A stretch of 64,000 nt of DNA from Pseudogymnoascus destructans (Eukaryota; Ascomycota; Leotiomycetes; Thelebolales; Thelebolaceae), in the NCBI RefSeq assembly GCF_001641265.1, contig NW_020167546.1:186001-250000 (forward strand), written 5' to 3'. The notes below the pieces were generated by a model that ran no database searches, was not told the origin of the DNA, and saw nothing but the letters and a program-made list of their open reading frames with translations. Positions 21,423-30,899 of this stretch are shown here, piece after piece (position 1 is the stretch's first letter; the number at the start of each line of letters is the position of its first letter). A program made the translations under genes and the position numbers.

Positions 21423-22366
21423 TGTAGTGGTGGGTGCACCAGATGTGAGAATCTAGCCACCCAAGGAAGGGATGAATTTACTAAGACAACACACTGTCTT
21501 AGGAAAAAGAGCCAAAGGGTCGTAGCTTAGACTATTCCACAACGCAGCAATCAGGTGTGTGATGTAGTGAAGTGGTTCAGACAAGTTGCAACAAATGTTG
21601 AGTCTGGGAACTCAGGGGTAAGTCAGAGGTTAACACCTCACTGACTTTTCAGAAACAAGGAGTAACAAGATGAATGCTTGGAAGCTTGGAAAAGACGTGG
21701 AAGTATGTGATAGTCGATTTACTGTATTGTCTGCTTGCCCTTTCTTAAGGAAAGGGCAATCCTATTTATGCTAAAGAAGTGTAGTTCTCTCATTTTCCAA
21801 GACTTTCCATGACTTACCAGGCTTGGTAACTGTAGTCGACATAAGAGAATCCCATAGAACCATCTCTTAGGTTCGTAGCCTATAGGAAGTAAAAGGAGGT
21901 CCAAGGTCAGAGTACCCCTATAGACAAATTATGTCATAGACAAATTATGTCATAGACAAATTATGTCATAGACAAATTATGTCATAACTTAACCAATCTT
22001 GTGGGTAACTAAAGAGCGATGACATGTAATGAATCATAGAGGTTCATAGGAGCTTTTAGAGCTATCGTTCATGCTCCTAGGCCTCTAGTTGGTAGAGATA
22101 TGTGTAGTGTGGTAGTATGAGTGATGTCATGTAATGAATCATAGAGGGTTGTAGAGATATGCTATGTGGTAATATCGGCCCAGTAACTAAGGAGCGATGA
22201 CGTGTAATGAATCATAGATGGTTGTAGCAATCATTGAGTAGTATTGCTCTTGCTGTTGGTGTGATAAGCCAAAATATGTATAGTGACTTGTAGGTTTGAG
22301 GAGGAGATTTCCAAGTTTGCTCTTGAGTTTGATAGCAAACTGAGTGCAACGAATGTCAGTATGACA
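21423..22366 (-). mobile_element. solo LTR, family B (944 bp), TSD TATGG
   Basis: The element begins TGTCATACTGAC on the minus strand and ends in TACA. It is flanked by a perfect 5-bp duplication (21418-21422 and 22367-22371). A 16-bp unit (ATAGACAAATTATGTC register) is present in four copies near 21918-21985. Three diverged copies of a GATGACATGTAATGAATCAT unit occur near 22018, 22123 and 22196. No internal coding region is attached, so this is a solo LTR. It interrupts Pogo-A. Confidence 0.85.
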
Positions 22367-22891
22367 TATGGGTTATATAAACTACGTTCTGTAGAAACCA
22401 TAAACCCCTTCTTCTAACAGTTGATAATTGTCATTGGTTGAATTGTTTCCCATGTAGAAATTCCCCATCAAATTGCATAGAGAACATGGTGAGTTTTTGG
22501 TAATCGCGGTTTGCATCAAACTCCTTTTGCAAGAATAGAATCATTTGCTTTTGTACATAGCACTTCTGATTTTGAATAATCCCTTGATTAAGTGGTTGAT
22601 AAATTGACGTTATGTTTAGAGGAAACCACATAACTTGTGTCCATTTCAACGGAGTTCCGTTATCCATAAGACATTCCATTACAACTTCATAAGCACTGAA
22701 GGCATCTCGAAGCCAGTAGCCAATATCCTTTGGGAAAGAGCAAGATGTTCTTTGATTTTGGTATGTTTGGAAGATGACATGGTTAAAGACTGACTGTCTA
22801 TGGACAGTGGTGGGCGCCACCCTACCTAAGTAGTCAGCATACTACTTAATCACCAAGACCTAGGGACTAGGCCTATTAGGGGGCCCCCTAG

Positions 22892-23337
22892 TGTTACGGC
22901 TAAGTGCTAGTGCTATGGCTAGCGCTTACAGCTGCAACCTCACGTGATGGATAACATTGGATATCATGGATATTATGTTATCCATGTTATCCACAGCGAT
23001 CCACAGAATGTCATGTGATGGATAACATTGGATATCTTATTATGTTATCCATGTTATCCACAGGGATCCACGGAATATCAGGTGATGGATAACATTGGAT
23101 ATCATGGATATTATGTTATCCATGTTATCCACGGATATCCCTTTGGCACGACGCCACTATATAAGTAGATAGTATTTCCTTAGATAGGAGCTTCGTGCTC
23201 AATTCAATATAGTATTCTTTACAATACTGTAACATGTTACTTGGAAAGCCTTTGTGTTTAATCCCCTGCCTCCTCTGTCAAGTCAACCTTACGCAAGAAA
23301 CCTCTGTGTCTTCTATCGTTTAGAAGTCAGCGTTACA
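22892..23337 (+). mobile_element. solo LTR, family A, variant U3 (446 bp)
   Basis: It starts TGTTACGGC and ends GTCAGCGTTACA. From the GGCACGACGCCACTATATAA core promoter rightwards it closely matches the Gypsy-A LTR, but the U3 part is different and consists of about three 70-77-bp tandem repeats of a GATGGATAACATTGGATATC-containing unit. The flanking 5-mers (CCTAG, GCATT) differ, so no target duplication is visible. Confidence 0.75.
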
Positions 23338-23895
23338 GCATTGTTGCCAGTCGAAGAGAGCTATCTCGGTCAGGATATTTGCCATTACTTTTTCTCTTTG
23401 TGCCAAGTTCAGTCTTCTTCCGTGTATCTGAGTCGAGATATTGGTACTTCATGGAAAAAATTGAGGATATTTGGCCTTGGCTAAGTTGGTGACCTTGAGC
23501 TTGAGCGGCATACCAGGCTATAAGTGCAGGCTGAGTGCACGGGTGGCTGGCATATCTGCGTCGAATACATTGTCGCTGAACATCGGTGAGTGCGTGCCTT
23601 TTTTTTGGTTGCGAGGCCTCCATGGTGGAGTTGGTGAACACAAGTTATAAGGATTGTTTGGTATAAAAATAATTTTGGGACCACGGATTTAAGGATCATC
23701 CTTATACAGAAATAATCCTTATTTTACAGCTAAAAAACTACAGGACCAGACTACCCATCCTTATACCGAGGATATCCTTATATCGAGGGATCCTTATATC
23801 CAGGTTCAACTGTACTCAAAACCAACCAACACTTAAGAAGATGAAGGACAGCAACTTTTACCAACTTTGAGGAGCTCTGAGAATCAACTCTAAGC

Positions 23896-24370
23896 TGTTA
23901 CGACGGAACAAGAAGGCTGGCCAACTACAGGACAGGAAGGAGGGAGGTCGCATGAGACCGGCCCTGGTACCTGGAGGGGCAGCGGGGAATAGTAGTTCCG
24001 AAAGTATCACGTGACGGACTCGCAGGAGGATGAGAAGAGTCCTAAGAGTCCAGGACTCCGAGGACTCGAGTGAGTTCCCAGGAGTCCACTAGGCACGTGA
24101 TGGACTCGCAGGATGATGAGAAGAGTCCTAAGAGTCCAGGACTCCGAGGACTCGAGTGAGTTCCCAAGAGTCCACTAGGCACGACGCCACTATATAAGTA
24201 GATAGTATTTCCTTAGATAGGAGCTTCGTGCTCAACTCAATACAGTATTTGTTATATACTAGTAACGTGTTACTTGAAGCCTTTGTGTCTGATCCCCTGC
24301 CTCCTCTGATAAGTAAACCTTTACGCAAGAGAACCTCTGTGTCTTCTATCGTTTAGAAGTCAGCGTTACA
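23896..24370 (+). repeat. Gypsy-A 5' LTR
   Basis: TG...CA ends. U3 contains a tandem duplication of an about 86-bp unit (GTGACGGACTCGCAGG / GTGATGGACTCGCAGG starts) and two CACGTG boxes. TATATAA at 24191-24197 is the likely TATA box; RNA would then start near 24225. U5 ends GTCAGCGTTACA. Confidence 0.93.
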
Positions 24371-24380
24371 CTTTGAGCAC
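24371..24380 (+). other. candidate self-priming primer-binding site of Gypsy-A
   Basis: The bases after the 5' LTR do not start with TGG as a tRNA primer site would. After a 2-nt gap, TTGAGCAC (24373-24380) is complementary to GTGCTCAA at 24228-24235, which lies about 35 bp past the TATA box, near the expected RNA 5' end. Confidence 0.45.
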
Positions 24381-24416
24381 CACTTCTACGAGGTACCGGC
24401 TTACACACAAAGCAAC

Positions 24417-26354
24417 ATGTCTGTCGTCAGTTCGAAGGGGAAAACCCCCACCACGCCAACTTCATCTCAGAGGTCTAAGCCTGAGAATGAAGAAATGCCC
24501 GATGCACCCACCGTCAACGAACTCAAGGAAACTCTACGCGTCAAGTTGCCCGACACTTACTCCGGCAACCGAAAGGAACTTGAGGTGTTTTTGCTACAGG
24601 TCGAACTGTACCAGCACTTCAATGACGAGAAGTTTCCCACCCAGGAGAGCTATGCCCTGTGGACTGCGTCCTACCTTAGGGGGGAAGCCCTGCGATGGAT
24701 CGAACCATTCCTCAAGGACTATTTCAAATATGAAAGTACCAATGGAAGCATGACAACTACGCAGACTATGTTTGGCAGCTGGAAAGGATTCTGTAAGGAA
24801 ATCCGACGCATGTTCGGAGACATCGATGAGATTAAGACCGCGGAAGACCATCTGTTTGCACTTAAGCAGACTGGCAGCGCCCTCACGTACTCCACAGAAT
24901 TCCAGAGATACGGCAATCAGACAGGATGGGACGCCAGCGCACTCATCAGCCACTACCGACGTGGGCTGAAGAGCCATATACGTATGGAACTTGCCCGTTT
25001 GGAACAACAACCAACGGACATGGTAGCGCTAATCGAACATACGGTCCGAATCGACAATCGACTATACGAATTCCAGAAGGAACGTCGGACCTATGACAAG
25101 CCCAAGAAAAGTTACCCCTACCGGGGAAACGAGGGCAGACGACGGGATCAACACCCGCGAGACAACCGTTGGTCGGACCCAATGGAACTCGATGCCACGT
25201 TCAAACCTGGACGACCCCGTGACCCTAAGAAAGACAGACAATTCAAGGAACGACTCTGTTTTAACTGCGACAAGCCAGGCCACATGGCCCGAGACTGCAG
25301 ACAGCCAAAGAAAGGGAACGGCGGACGCAAAGTCGGCAAACAACTCAATGCCACCTGGACAGGACAGTTGAACGCAACGTTTGTGAGCAAACAGGACTGG
25401 GGAATAAACGGCGAAAGCACCCCAGAAGACGAGAGCTCAGATGAAGGGTCGGAGGCGGAATCGTTCACCGTCTCGGAACAGGAGACCTTCGATGAACTCG
25501 CACCTACGGAACCAACGAGTCCACAGTGCAAGAACGTAGTAAGACGCATGGCAAAACACGCCCACGCGAAGATTAGGGCCGAACGAGGCAAGCCCAATGG
25601 CCAGAGGAAAATCCCCATGCTTAAAGACCTCTACGGGAACCTGTTACAGGAACTTCCGTTAAAGTGCAAGGTGGACGACTGCAAGGATGACCTCTGGAGA
25701 TACTACGACCAACTAACGAATACCCGCAGGCTGCTTGGCACGTCCCAAGACGTAGCTAAGTTGGAAGCCCAAGAAGCGGAAGAACTGGAGAAGGATGTCG
25801 AGCATATGGCTAAACTGAAGTATATGAAAAGCGTCAAACTTTACTACCAGGACCGCAGGAGAGCCCTGAAGAAGTACGACGAGAAAGCCAGAGATATGCT
25901 CCGACGGGAAAATGCGAGACCCACTCCACGCATCGAAAGGAGAGCCATGGAGCAACTAGACACGTTCTCCACGCCTCCGAGGGAAGATAGTGCATGGGTG
26001 AGAGGACAGCGGGAACTATCAACGACAGACGCAACAGAGACTGATCATCCCTGGCACGCGTATGTCTACTGGGAGTATTGCAGCGAAGATGATTGCAAGC
26101 TCCACTGGAAAAAGAAACACCAGAATCAGTTGTTTCCCCGATCCTCGCCCAGGATACACTTCAGAGACACAGAGCAAGTTCACGCCCTCAGGCGAAGCCA
26201 GTCTGAAGGAGACTTGCCTATCAAAAGCGAACAGGTATACAAGAAATACCCACATCTGCTAGACGAAGCAGAAGAGCGAGGAAAACGATCTCCCCAAGGA
26301 CCACCATTGGAAGCGGATGAATACTATCCTTCCTCGGACGAGTCAAAAAACTAG
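24417..26354 (+). CDS. gag: Gypsy-A Gag
   Basis: An uninterrupted 645-residue frame from ATG 24417, 46 bp after the LTR. The first half resembles the retrotransposon capsid region (LRVKLPDTYSGNRKELEVFL, SYALWTASYLRGEALRWIEP). A CCHC zinc knuckle starts at residue 281 (CFNCDKPGHMARDC), within a basic segment. The second half is unusually long, charged and helical, without a recognised domain. The frame ends at TAG 26352-26354, directly after the slippery heptamer, so a fraction of ribosomes would read on into pol. Confidence 0.92.
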   Translation: MSVVSSKGKTPTTPTSSQRSKPENEEMPDAPTVNELKETLRVKLPDTYSGNRKELEVFLLQVELYQHFNDEKFPTQESYALWTASYLRGEALRWIEPFLKDYFKYESTNGSMTTTQTMFGSWKGFCKEIRRMFGDIDEIKTAEDHLFALKQTGSALTYSTEFQRYGNQTGWDASALISHYRRGLKSHIRMELARLEQQPTDMVALIEHTVRIDNRLYEFQKERRTYDKPKKSYPYRGNEGRRRDQHPRDNRWSDPMELDATFKPGRPRDPKKDRQFKERLCFNCDKPGHMARDCRQPKKGNGGRKVGKQLNATWTGQLNATFVSKQDWGINGESTPEDESSDEGSEAESFTVSEQETFDELAPTEPTSPQCKNVVRRMAKHAHAKIRAERGKPNGQRKIPMLKDLYGNLLQELPLKCKVDDCKDDLWRYYDQLTNTRRLLGTSQDVAKLEAQEAEELEKDVEHMAKLKYMKSVKLYYQDRRRALKKYDEKARDMLRRENARPTPRIERRAMEQLDTFSTPPREDSAWVRGQRELSTTDATETDHPWHAYVYWEYCSEDDCKLHWKKKHQNQLFPRSSPRIHFRDTEQVHALRRSQSEGDLPIKSEQVYKKYPHLLDEAEERGKRSPQGPPLEADEYYPSSDESKN

Positions 26355-26398
26355 GAGTCCTCGACGGTAGGCCACCGGCGAGCGACATGAAGAGGCCT
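26345..26398 (+). other. -1 ribosomal frameshift signal of Gypsy-A
   Basis: The heptamer A AAA AAC (26345-26351) stands in the correct register of the gag frame and the gag stop UAG follows at once. An 8-nt spacer leads to a hairpin: CTCG-A-CGGT (26360-26368) pairs with ACCG-G-CGAG (26374-26382) with one A.G mismatch and a 5-nt loop AGGCC. The loop is complementary to GGCCT at 26394-26398, allowing an H-type pseudoknot. The -1 frame is open from 26351 and meets the pol ATG in phase. Confidence 0.75.
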
Positions 26399-29300
26399 AG
26401 TACAGACCAGCTATGCGCCACGATGGGCAGCATGCAACTATATGTGGTCGCTAAGATACAACAGCGACACCTCCGAGCAATGATTGACTCAGGAGCGACG
26501 GGCAACTTTATGACAAAGAAAGTAGCAGACACGCAAGGTTTCAAGACGCAATTGAAAACCGAACCATACCCGTTAATGGTCGTAGATGGAGAGCCCATCT
26601 CGACTAATGAAGGAATGGTGACCCACGAAACGGTCCCATTGGAAATGGTCATGCTACACGGGCACAAGGAAACGATTCAGTTTGACATCGTGCACATGGA
26701 CAACCATGCGTGCATCCTTGGTATGCCATGGCTCAAGAAACACAACCCCCAGATCGACTGGTGGAACGAGAAAGTTGTGATGAGCCAGTGCGCGTGTGAA
26801 CAACGGACGGACACGCGACAACGGGAGAAACCCTCCCAGGGCCGGAAGGAGTTATGTGCAACCTCCGAGCTCGATGACCTAGCCCAGGCATCCTCACCGA
26901 CGAGTATACCGGTGGAGTACAAGGAATACGAGCGATTATTCCAGGAAGGCCCTAAGAACGAGGCGCTTCCTAAGCACCAACCATGGGATCACGAGATACC
27001 TTTGGAGAAAGACAAGAGTCCACCGTTCGGACCAATATATCAGCTATCGGAAAAGGAGCTGAAGGTACTTAAGGAGTACATCGATGATAACCTAGCGAAA
27101 GGATTCATCAGACCATCCACATCACCAGCAGGAAGTCCGGTGCTTTTCGTACCAAAGAAAGACGGCTCCCTACGGTTATGTGTGGACTATCGAGCGTTGA
27201 ACAACATCACAATCAAGGACAGGTATGCCCTGCCGTTAATCAACGAACTACACGATAGATTTCAAGGAGCAAAGATCTTCAGTAAGCTAGATCTGCGAGG
27301 AGCATACAACCTGATCCGAATCAAGGCTGGAGAAGAGTGGAAAACAGCATTCCGCACCCGCTATGGCCTATTCGAGTATCAAGTCATGCCCTTTGGGCTA
27401 ACAAACGCACCCGCATCCATGCAACGACTGATGAATGATGCTTTGCACGAATACTTAGACATCTTTACCATTGTCTACCTAGATGATGTCCTGGTGTATT
27501 CAGCAACCAAGGAGGAGCATGTCAAGCATGTCAAACTCGTCCTGAAGAAACTAAAGGAGTACAGCTTACTCCTCAAACCAGAGAAGTGCGAGTTCCATAA
27601 AAACCAAGTCGAATTCTTGGGTTACATTATTGGAACGCACGGCATCAAGATGGACCAAGCAAAAGTAACGGCAGTGTTGGAATGGCCAACACCGACCACG
27701 GTCAAGGAAGTGCAAGCCTTCCTAGGCTTCGCCAACTTCTACCGGAGATTCATCTCGGGATATTCCAAGGTAGCTCAACCACTCACGGAGCTTACCAGAA
27801 AGGATCTCGAATTCAAATGGACGGACAAGGCAGAGGCTGCTTTCCAGGAACTTAAGACGAAGTTCACGGAAGCACCTATCCTTGCTACATTTGACCCTGC
27901 AAAGAAGATCATCCTCGAAACGGACTCTTCTGACTTCGCAATTGGAGCATGTCTGAATCAACCAGACGAGAACGGTAAGTTCAAACCAATCGCGTACTAC
28001 TCTAGGAAACTGTCACCCGCGGAACTCAATTACGACATCCACGACAAGGAGCTACTGGCTATTGTCGTTGCCTTTGAGCAGTGGCGAGTATATCTTGAGG
28101 GATCCACCTACCCTGTGCAGGTATGGACGGATCACAAGAACCTCATATACTTCACCACGACCAAGGTTTTAAACCACAGACAAGTCCGCTGGGCAGAAAC
28201 CCTCGCAGCCTACAACTTCACGATAACCTATCGCAAGGGCTCCGAGAATGCAAGAGCAGATGCTCTCAGCAGACGGACCGACTACGCCGGCCCAAAGGAA
28301 GAAAGACCTAGAGCAATTCTGAAGAAAACAGATGCAGGAATACAGTACAACGAGTTACTAGCGACGATCTCAGTCATCGAAGATACAGAACTCGAGGAAA
28401 GACTCAAGAAAGCTTACGCAACAGACGAATGCGCCAAGCGAGTCTTGTCCAAAGTCGAAGGCGACTTCGCCATCGACGAACAAGGATTGATTCGATACAA
28501 AGGGTTAGTGTATGTCCCAAGTCAAATGAGACGCCCGCTGGTGCAAGAACAACACTCGCTACCAGCACACGGTCATCAGGGAGTAACGCGAACCTTCGAA
28601 CGAATCACCCGACACTACTACTTCCCAGGTATGAGGAAGCAGGTAGAGACAGTGGTAAGAGAGTGCGACATTTGCAGCAAGTCAAAATCCAATAGGCATC
28701 TGCCATACGGACAACTCAAGTCGACACCAGTACCAAAAGGAGCGTGGAAATCAATAGCTTTGGACTTCATCGTCAAGCTTCCACCCTCCAAGGACCCGTT
28801 AACAGGAATAGAATATGACTCTATCCTCGTCATCACGGAAAGACTCACAAAATATGGGAAGTTTATACCATATCTAGAAGCTAGCGACGCCGAGGCGCTC
28901 GCATATACCTTCATTCGAGTCATATTAGCCGATCATGGGATGCCAGAAGAAATCATCTCAGATAGAGACAAGCTCTTTACTTCGAAATTCTGGAAATCAT
29001 TGATGGCGCTACTGGGAACAAATCATAAGCTATCAACAGCTTTTCATCCCCAGACAGACGGCCAAACAGAAAGATTAAATCAGACCCTTGAACAGTACCT
29101 GCGAAGCTATGTCAATCATCAACAGGATAACTGGGTTCAGATCTTACCCATCGCACAGTTTGCATATAACAGCGCGATGACAGAAGCAACGAAAGTCTCA
29201 CCGTTCTTTGCCAATTACGGCTACCAGCCAGAAGCATATAGGCAACCAAGACCAGATGAATCACGAGCTGAACAAGCCCTGATCGTGGTGGAACAACTGA

Positions 29301-29884
29301 AATCGTTCCACGAACAACTTGCGACGGACATCCAATTCTTAAATGAACGATCCGCCGCATACGCAAACAAGAAGCGCAGTATGGAACCTGCCTTCAAGGA
29401 GGGGGATAAAGTATACCTACTCCGGAAACATATCAAAACGAAACGACCAAGCACAAAGTTGGACTTCAAGAAATTGGGACCATTCAAAATATTGAACAAA
29501 GTCAGCTCAGTTAATTACAGACTGCAGCTACCCAAGAAGTCTAGACTACACCCGGTATTTCATGTCTCACTACTGGAACCAGCAAGAGGAAATACCCCAG
29601 TTGCGACCGACACTGAACTCCAACCCGAGAATGAGATAATCGAATATGAGGTTGAAGCGATCCTAGACAGAAGGTTAGTAGGACGTCGAGAAGAGTTTTT
29701 GATAAAATGGGAAAATTACGAACCTACGGATAATTCGTGGGAACCAACAAGGAACATCAGCAAAGAACTGCTGGAGGAATATCGATGCCGCCATCCGCCA
29801 GCCATTGATCCCAAGATGCAGGGGAGTAGGCCAGTGGATCGGAGGAAGCGGGGGTCCCGGTCACAGACGAGGAGGCAGCGCTAA
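26387..29884 (+). CDS. pol: Gypsy-A Pol with C-terminal chromodomain
   Basis: The frame is uninterrupted for 1,165 residues from ATG 26387, and for 12 more codons upstream to the frameshift site, so translation probably starts as Gag-Pol. In order: aspartic protease (IDSGATGNF, Asp34), reverse transcriptase ([32 protein letters not shown] at 364-367), RNase H (LETDSSDFAIG; YDIHDKELLAIV), integrase zinc site (HxxxxHQG...CDIC) and catalytic core (ALDFIVKLPP; IISDRDKLF; STAFHPQTDGQTERLNQTLE), GPY/F-like module and a chromodomain (VEAILDRRLVGRREEFLIKW, then ENYEPTDNSWEP). Chromodomains direct insertion to modified histones. The last 128 bp overlap an antisense ORF. Confidence 0.95.
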   Translation: MKRPSTDQLCATMGSMQLYVVAKIQQRHLRAMIDSGATGNFMTKKVADTQGFKTQLKTEPYPLMVVDGEPISTNEGMVTHETVPLEMVMLHGHKETIQFDIVHMDNHACILGMPWLKKHNPQIDWWNEKVVMSQCACEQRTDTRQREKPSQGRKELCATSELDDLAQASSPTSIPVEYKEYERLFQEGPKNEALPKHQPWDHEIPLEKDKSPPFGPIYQLSEKELKVLKEYIDDNLAKGFIRPSTSPAGSPVLFVPKKDGSLRLCVDYRALNNITIKDRYALPLINELHDRFQGAKIFSKLDLRGAYNLIRIKAGEEWKTAFRTRYGLFEYQVMPFGLTNAPASMQRLMNDALHEYLDIFTIVYLDDVLVYSATKEEHVKHVKLVLKKLKEYSLLLKPEKCEFHKNQVEFLGYIIGTHGIKMDQAKVTAVLEWPTPTTVKEVQAFLGFANFYRRFISGYSKVAQPLTELTRKDLEFKWTDKAEAAFQELKTKFTEAPILATFDPAKKIILETDSSDFAIGACLNQPDENGKFKPIAYYSRKLSPAELNYDIHDKELLAIVVAFEQWRVYLEGSTYPVQVWTDHKNLIYFTTTKVLNHRQVRWAETLAAYNFTITYRKGSENARADALSRRTDYAGPKEERPRAILKKTDAGIQYNELLATISVIEDTELEERLKKAYATDECAKRVLSKVEGDFAIDEQGLIRYKGLVYVPSQMRRPLVQEQHSLPAHGHQGVTRTFERITRHYYFPGMRKQVETVVRECDICSKSKSNRHLPYGQLKSTPVPKGAWKSIALDFIVKLPPSKDPLTGIEYDSILVITERLTKYGKFIPYLEASDAEALAYTFIRVILADHGMPEEIISDRDKLFTSKFWKSLMALLGTNHKLSTAFHPQTDGQTERLNQTLEQYLRSYVNHQQDNWVQILPIAQFAYNSAMTEATKVSPFFANYGYQPEAYRQPRPDESRAEQALIVVEQLKSFHEQLATDIQFLNERSAAYANKKRSMEPAFKEGDKVYLLRKHIKTKRPSTKLDFKKLGPFKILNKVSSVNYRLQLPKKSRLHPVFHVSLLEPARGNTPVATDTELQPENEIIEYEVEAILDRRLVGRREEFLIKWENYEPTDNSWEPTRNISKELLEEYRCRHPPAIDPKMQGSRPVDRRKRGSRSQTRRQR

Positions 29885-30323
29885 CTGCCTGTTCCTCGGC
29901 CTCAACAGCATCACGCTTCTCAGCAGCCACACGTTCGGCCTCCTCTGCCGCATCAAGCTCGTCGAGGGTTTTCAAACCTCGCCGGAGCATATCTTTACCA
30001 CGGGTTCGGATGAGGCGTTTCTGCTTCCGCAGACGAAGTAACTTCGAAAGGGTTTCTTCCTCTTCGCGATCCAGGCGATCCTCCTCCCGTTCGAGCTTCA
30101 CCCAGTCGGGATGCTCAGGACCCATACAGTCACACTTTTCTTTCAAGTTGCGACGAACGCACTCGGCGCACCGCCGTGAATCATTTGGAGACGACACGCA
30201 AGTAACGTTTCGCCTCACGCAGTTCGAGCAAGAATCCATTTCGGGTAGTTCGTATCCGTGGTTCTTTATTCGACGGACAAGATCGTTGCGTTCCTGGAGT
30301 TTGCGGGCAGTGTCAGTAGGCAT
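29757..30323 (-). CDS. antisense ORF of Gypsy-A with a cysteine-cluster start
   Basis: An ATG at 30323 opens 188 codons on the strand opposite to pol, overlapping its last 128 bp. The product has a cysteine-rich segment near residues 30-70 (CSNCVRRNVTC, then CAECVRRNLKEKCDC), a long charged helix (ERLDREEEETLSKLLRLRKQ-like, here EEDRLDREEEETLSKLLRLR), an Arg/Lys segment and an acidic, Ala/Ser-rich tail ending in IPPAVLC. Similar proteins (DSCSNCVRRN..., LLRLRKQ...) occur, from memory, in many annotated fungal gene sets, which suggests a retained coding sequence of this retrotransposon lineage. Cysteine spacing recalls zinc-binding DNA- or RNA-binding modules; function is unknown. The 3' LTR would have to supply an antisense promoter. 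Confidence 0.65.
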   Translation of the reverse strand: MPTDTARKLQERNDLVRRIKNHGYELPEMDSCSNCVRRNVTCVSSPNDSRRCAECVRRNLKEKCDCMGPEHPDWVKLEREEDRLDREEEETLSKLLRLRKQKRLIRTRGKDMLRRGLKTLDELDAAEEAERVAAEKRDAVEAEEQAVSAASSSVTGTPASSDPLAYSPASWDQWLADGGIDIPPAVLC

Positions 30324-30419
30324 GTTGCATGTTGAAGGACTCGCTGAGGAGCAGCAGAGTCCCGGAGACATGGACGTACTTATAGGATTCGAGACGAATG
30401 CCCAGGGGAAGGGAGCGAG

Positions 30420-30894
30420 TGTTACGACGGAACAAGAAGGCTGGCCAACTACAGGACAGGAAGGAGGGAGGTCGCATGAGACCGGCCCTGGTACCTGGAG
30501 GGGCAGCGGGGAATAGTAGTTCCGAAAGTATCACGTGACGGACTCGCAGGAGGATGAGAAGAGTCCTAAGAGTCCAGGACTCCGAGGACTCGAGTGAGTT
30601 CCCAGGAGTCCACTAGGCACGTGATGGACTCGCAGGATGATGAGAAGAGTCCTAAGAGTCCAGGACTCCGAGGACTCGAGTGAGTTCCCAAGAGTCCACT
30701 AGGCACGACGCCACTATATAAGTAGATAGTATTTCCTTAGATAGGAGCTTCGTGCTCAACTCAATACAGTATTTGTTATATACTAGTAACGTGTTACTTG
30801 AAGCCTTTGTGTCTGATCCCCTGCCTCCTCTGATAAGTAAACCTTTACGCAAGAGAACCTCTGTGTCTTCTATCGTTTAGAAGTCAGCGTTACA
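30420..30894 (+). repeat. Gypsy-A 3' LTR
   Basis: Same length and, by eye, same sequence as the 5' LTR; ends followed by the TAAGC duplication. Confidence 0.93.
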
Positions 30895-30899
30895 TAAGC

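Larger units (their letters stand above)
21166..23814 (-). mobile_element. Pogo-A: pogo/Fot-like DNA transposon broken by two LTR insertions
   Basis: Pieces of one minus-strand transposase appear in order. The N-terminal CENP-B/Psq helix-turn-helix (from ATG 23623: KKRHALTDVQRQCIRRRYAS...QLSQGQISSIF) stops at 23338. Part of the DDE domain (22820-22431: MWFPLNITSIYQPLNQGIIQ, with the last catalytic Asp region altered to Asn) follows, then a C-terminal acidic end (21378-21166). An LTR separates each piece from the next. The right end at 23812 has a terminal inverted repeat beginning CAGTTGAACCTGGATATAAG on the minus strand, next to TA (23813-23814), as expected for Tc1/mariner superfamily insertion. 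Several ATCCTTATA-type subterminal repeats occupy 23690-23800. No intact left end was found; the element is dead. Confidence 0.75.
23896..30894 (+). mobile_element. Gypsy-A: complete Ty3/gypsy chromovirus, 6,999 bp, TSD TAAGC
   Basis: Two 475-bp LTRs (23896-24370 and 30420-30894) appear identical when read side by side. The perfect 5-bp duplication TAAGC lies at 23891-23895 and 30895-30899. Between them are an uninterrupted gag, a -1 frameshift signal, an uninterrupted pol with protease, RT, RNase H, integrase and chromodomain, and an antisense ORF. All visible catalytic motifs are intact, so the copy is young and potentially autonomous. Its insertion site lies just beyond the Pogo-A right end and left of another pogo remnant. 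Confidence 0.95.
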
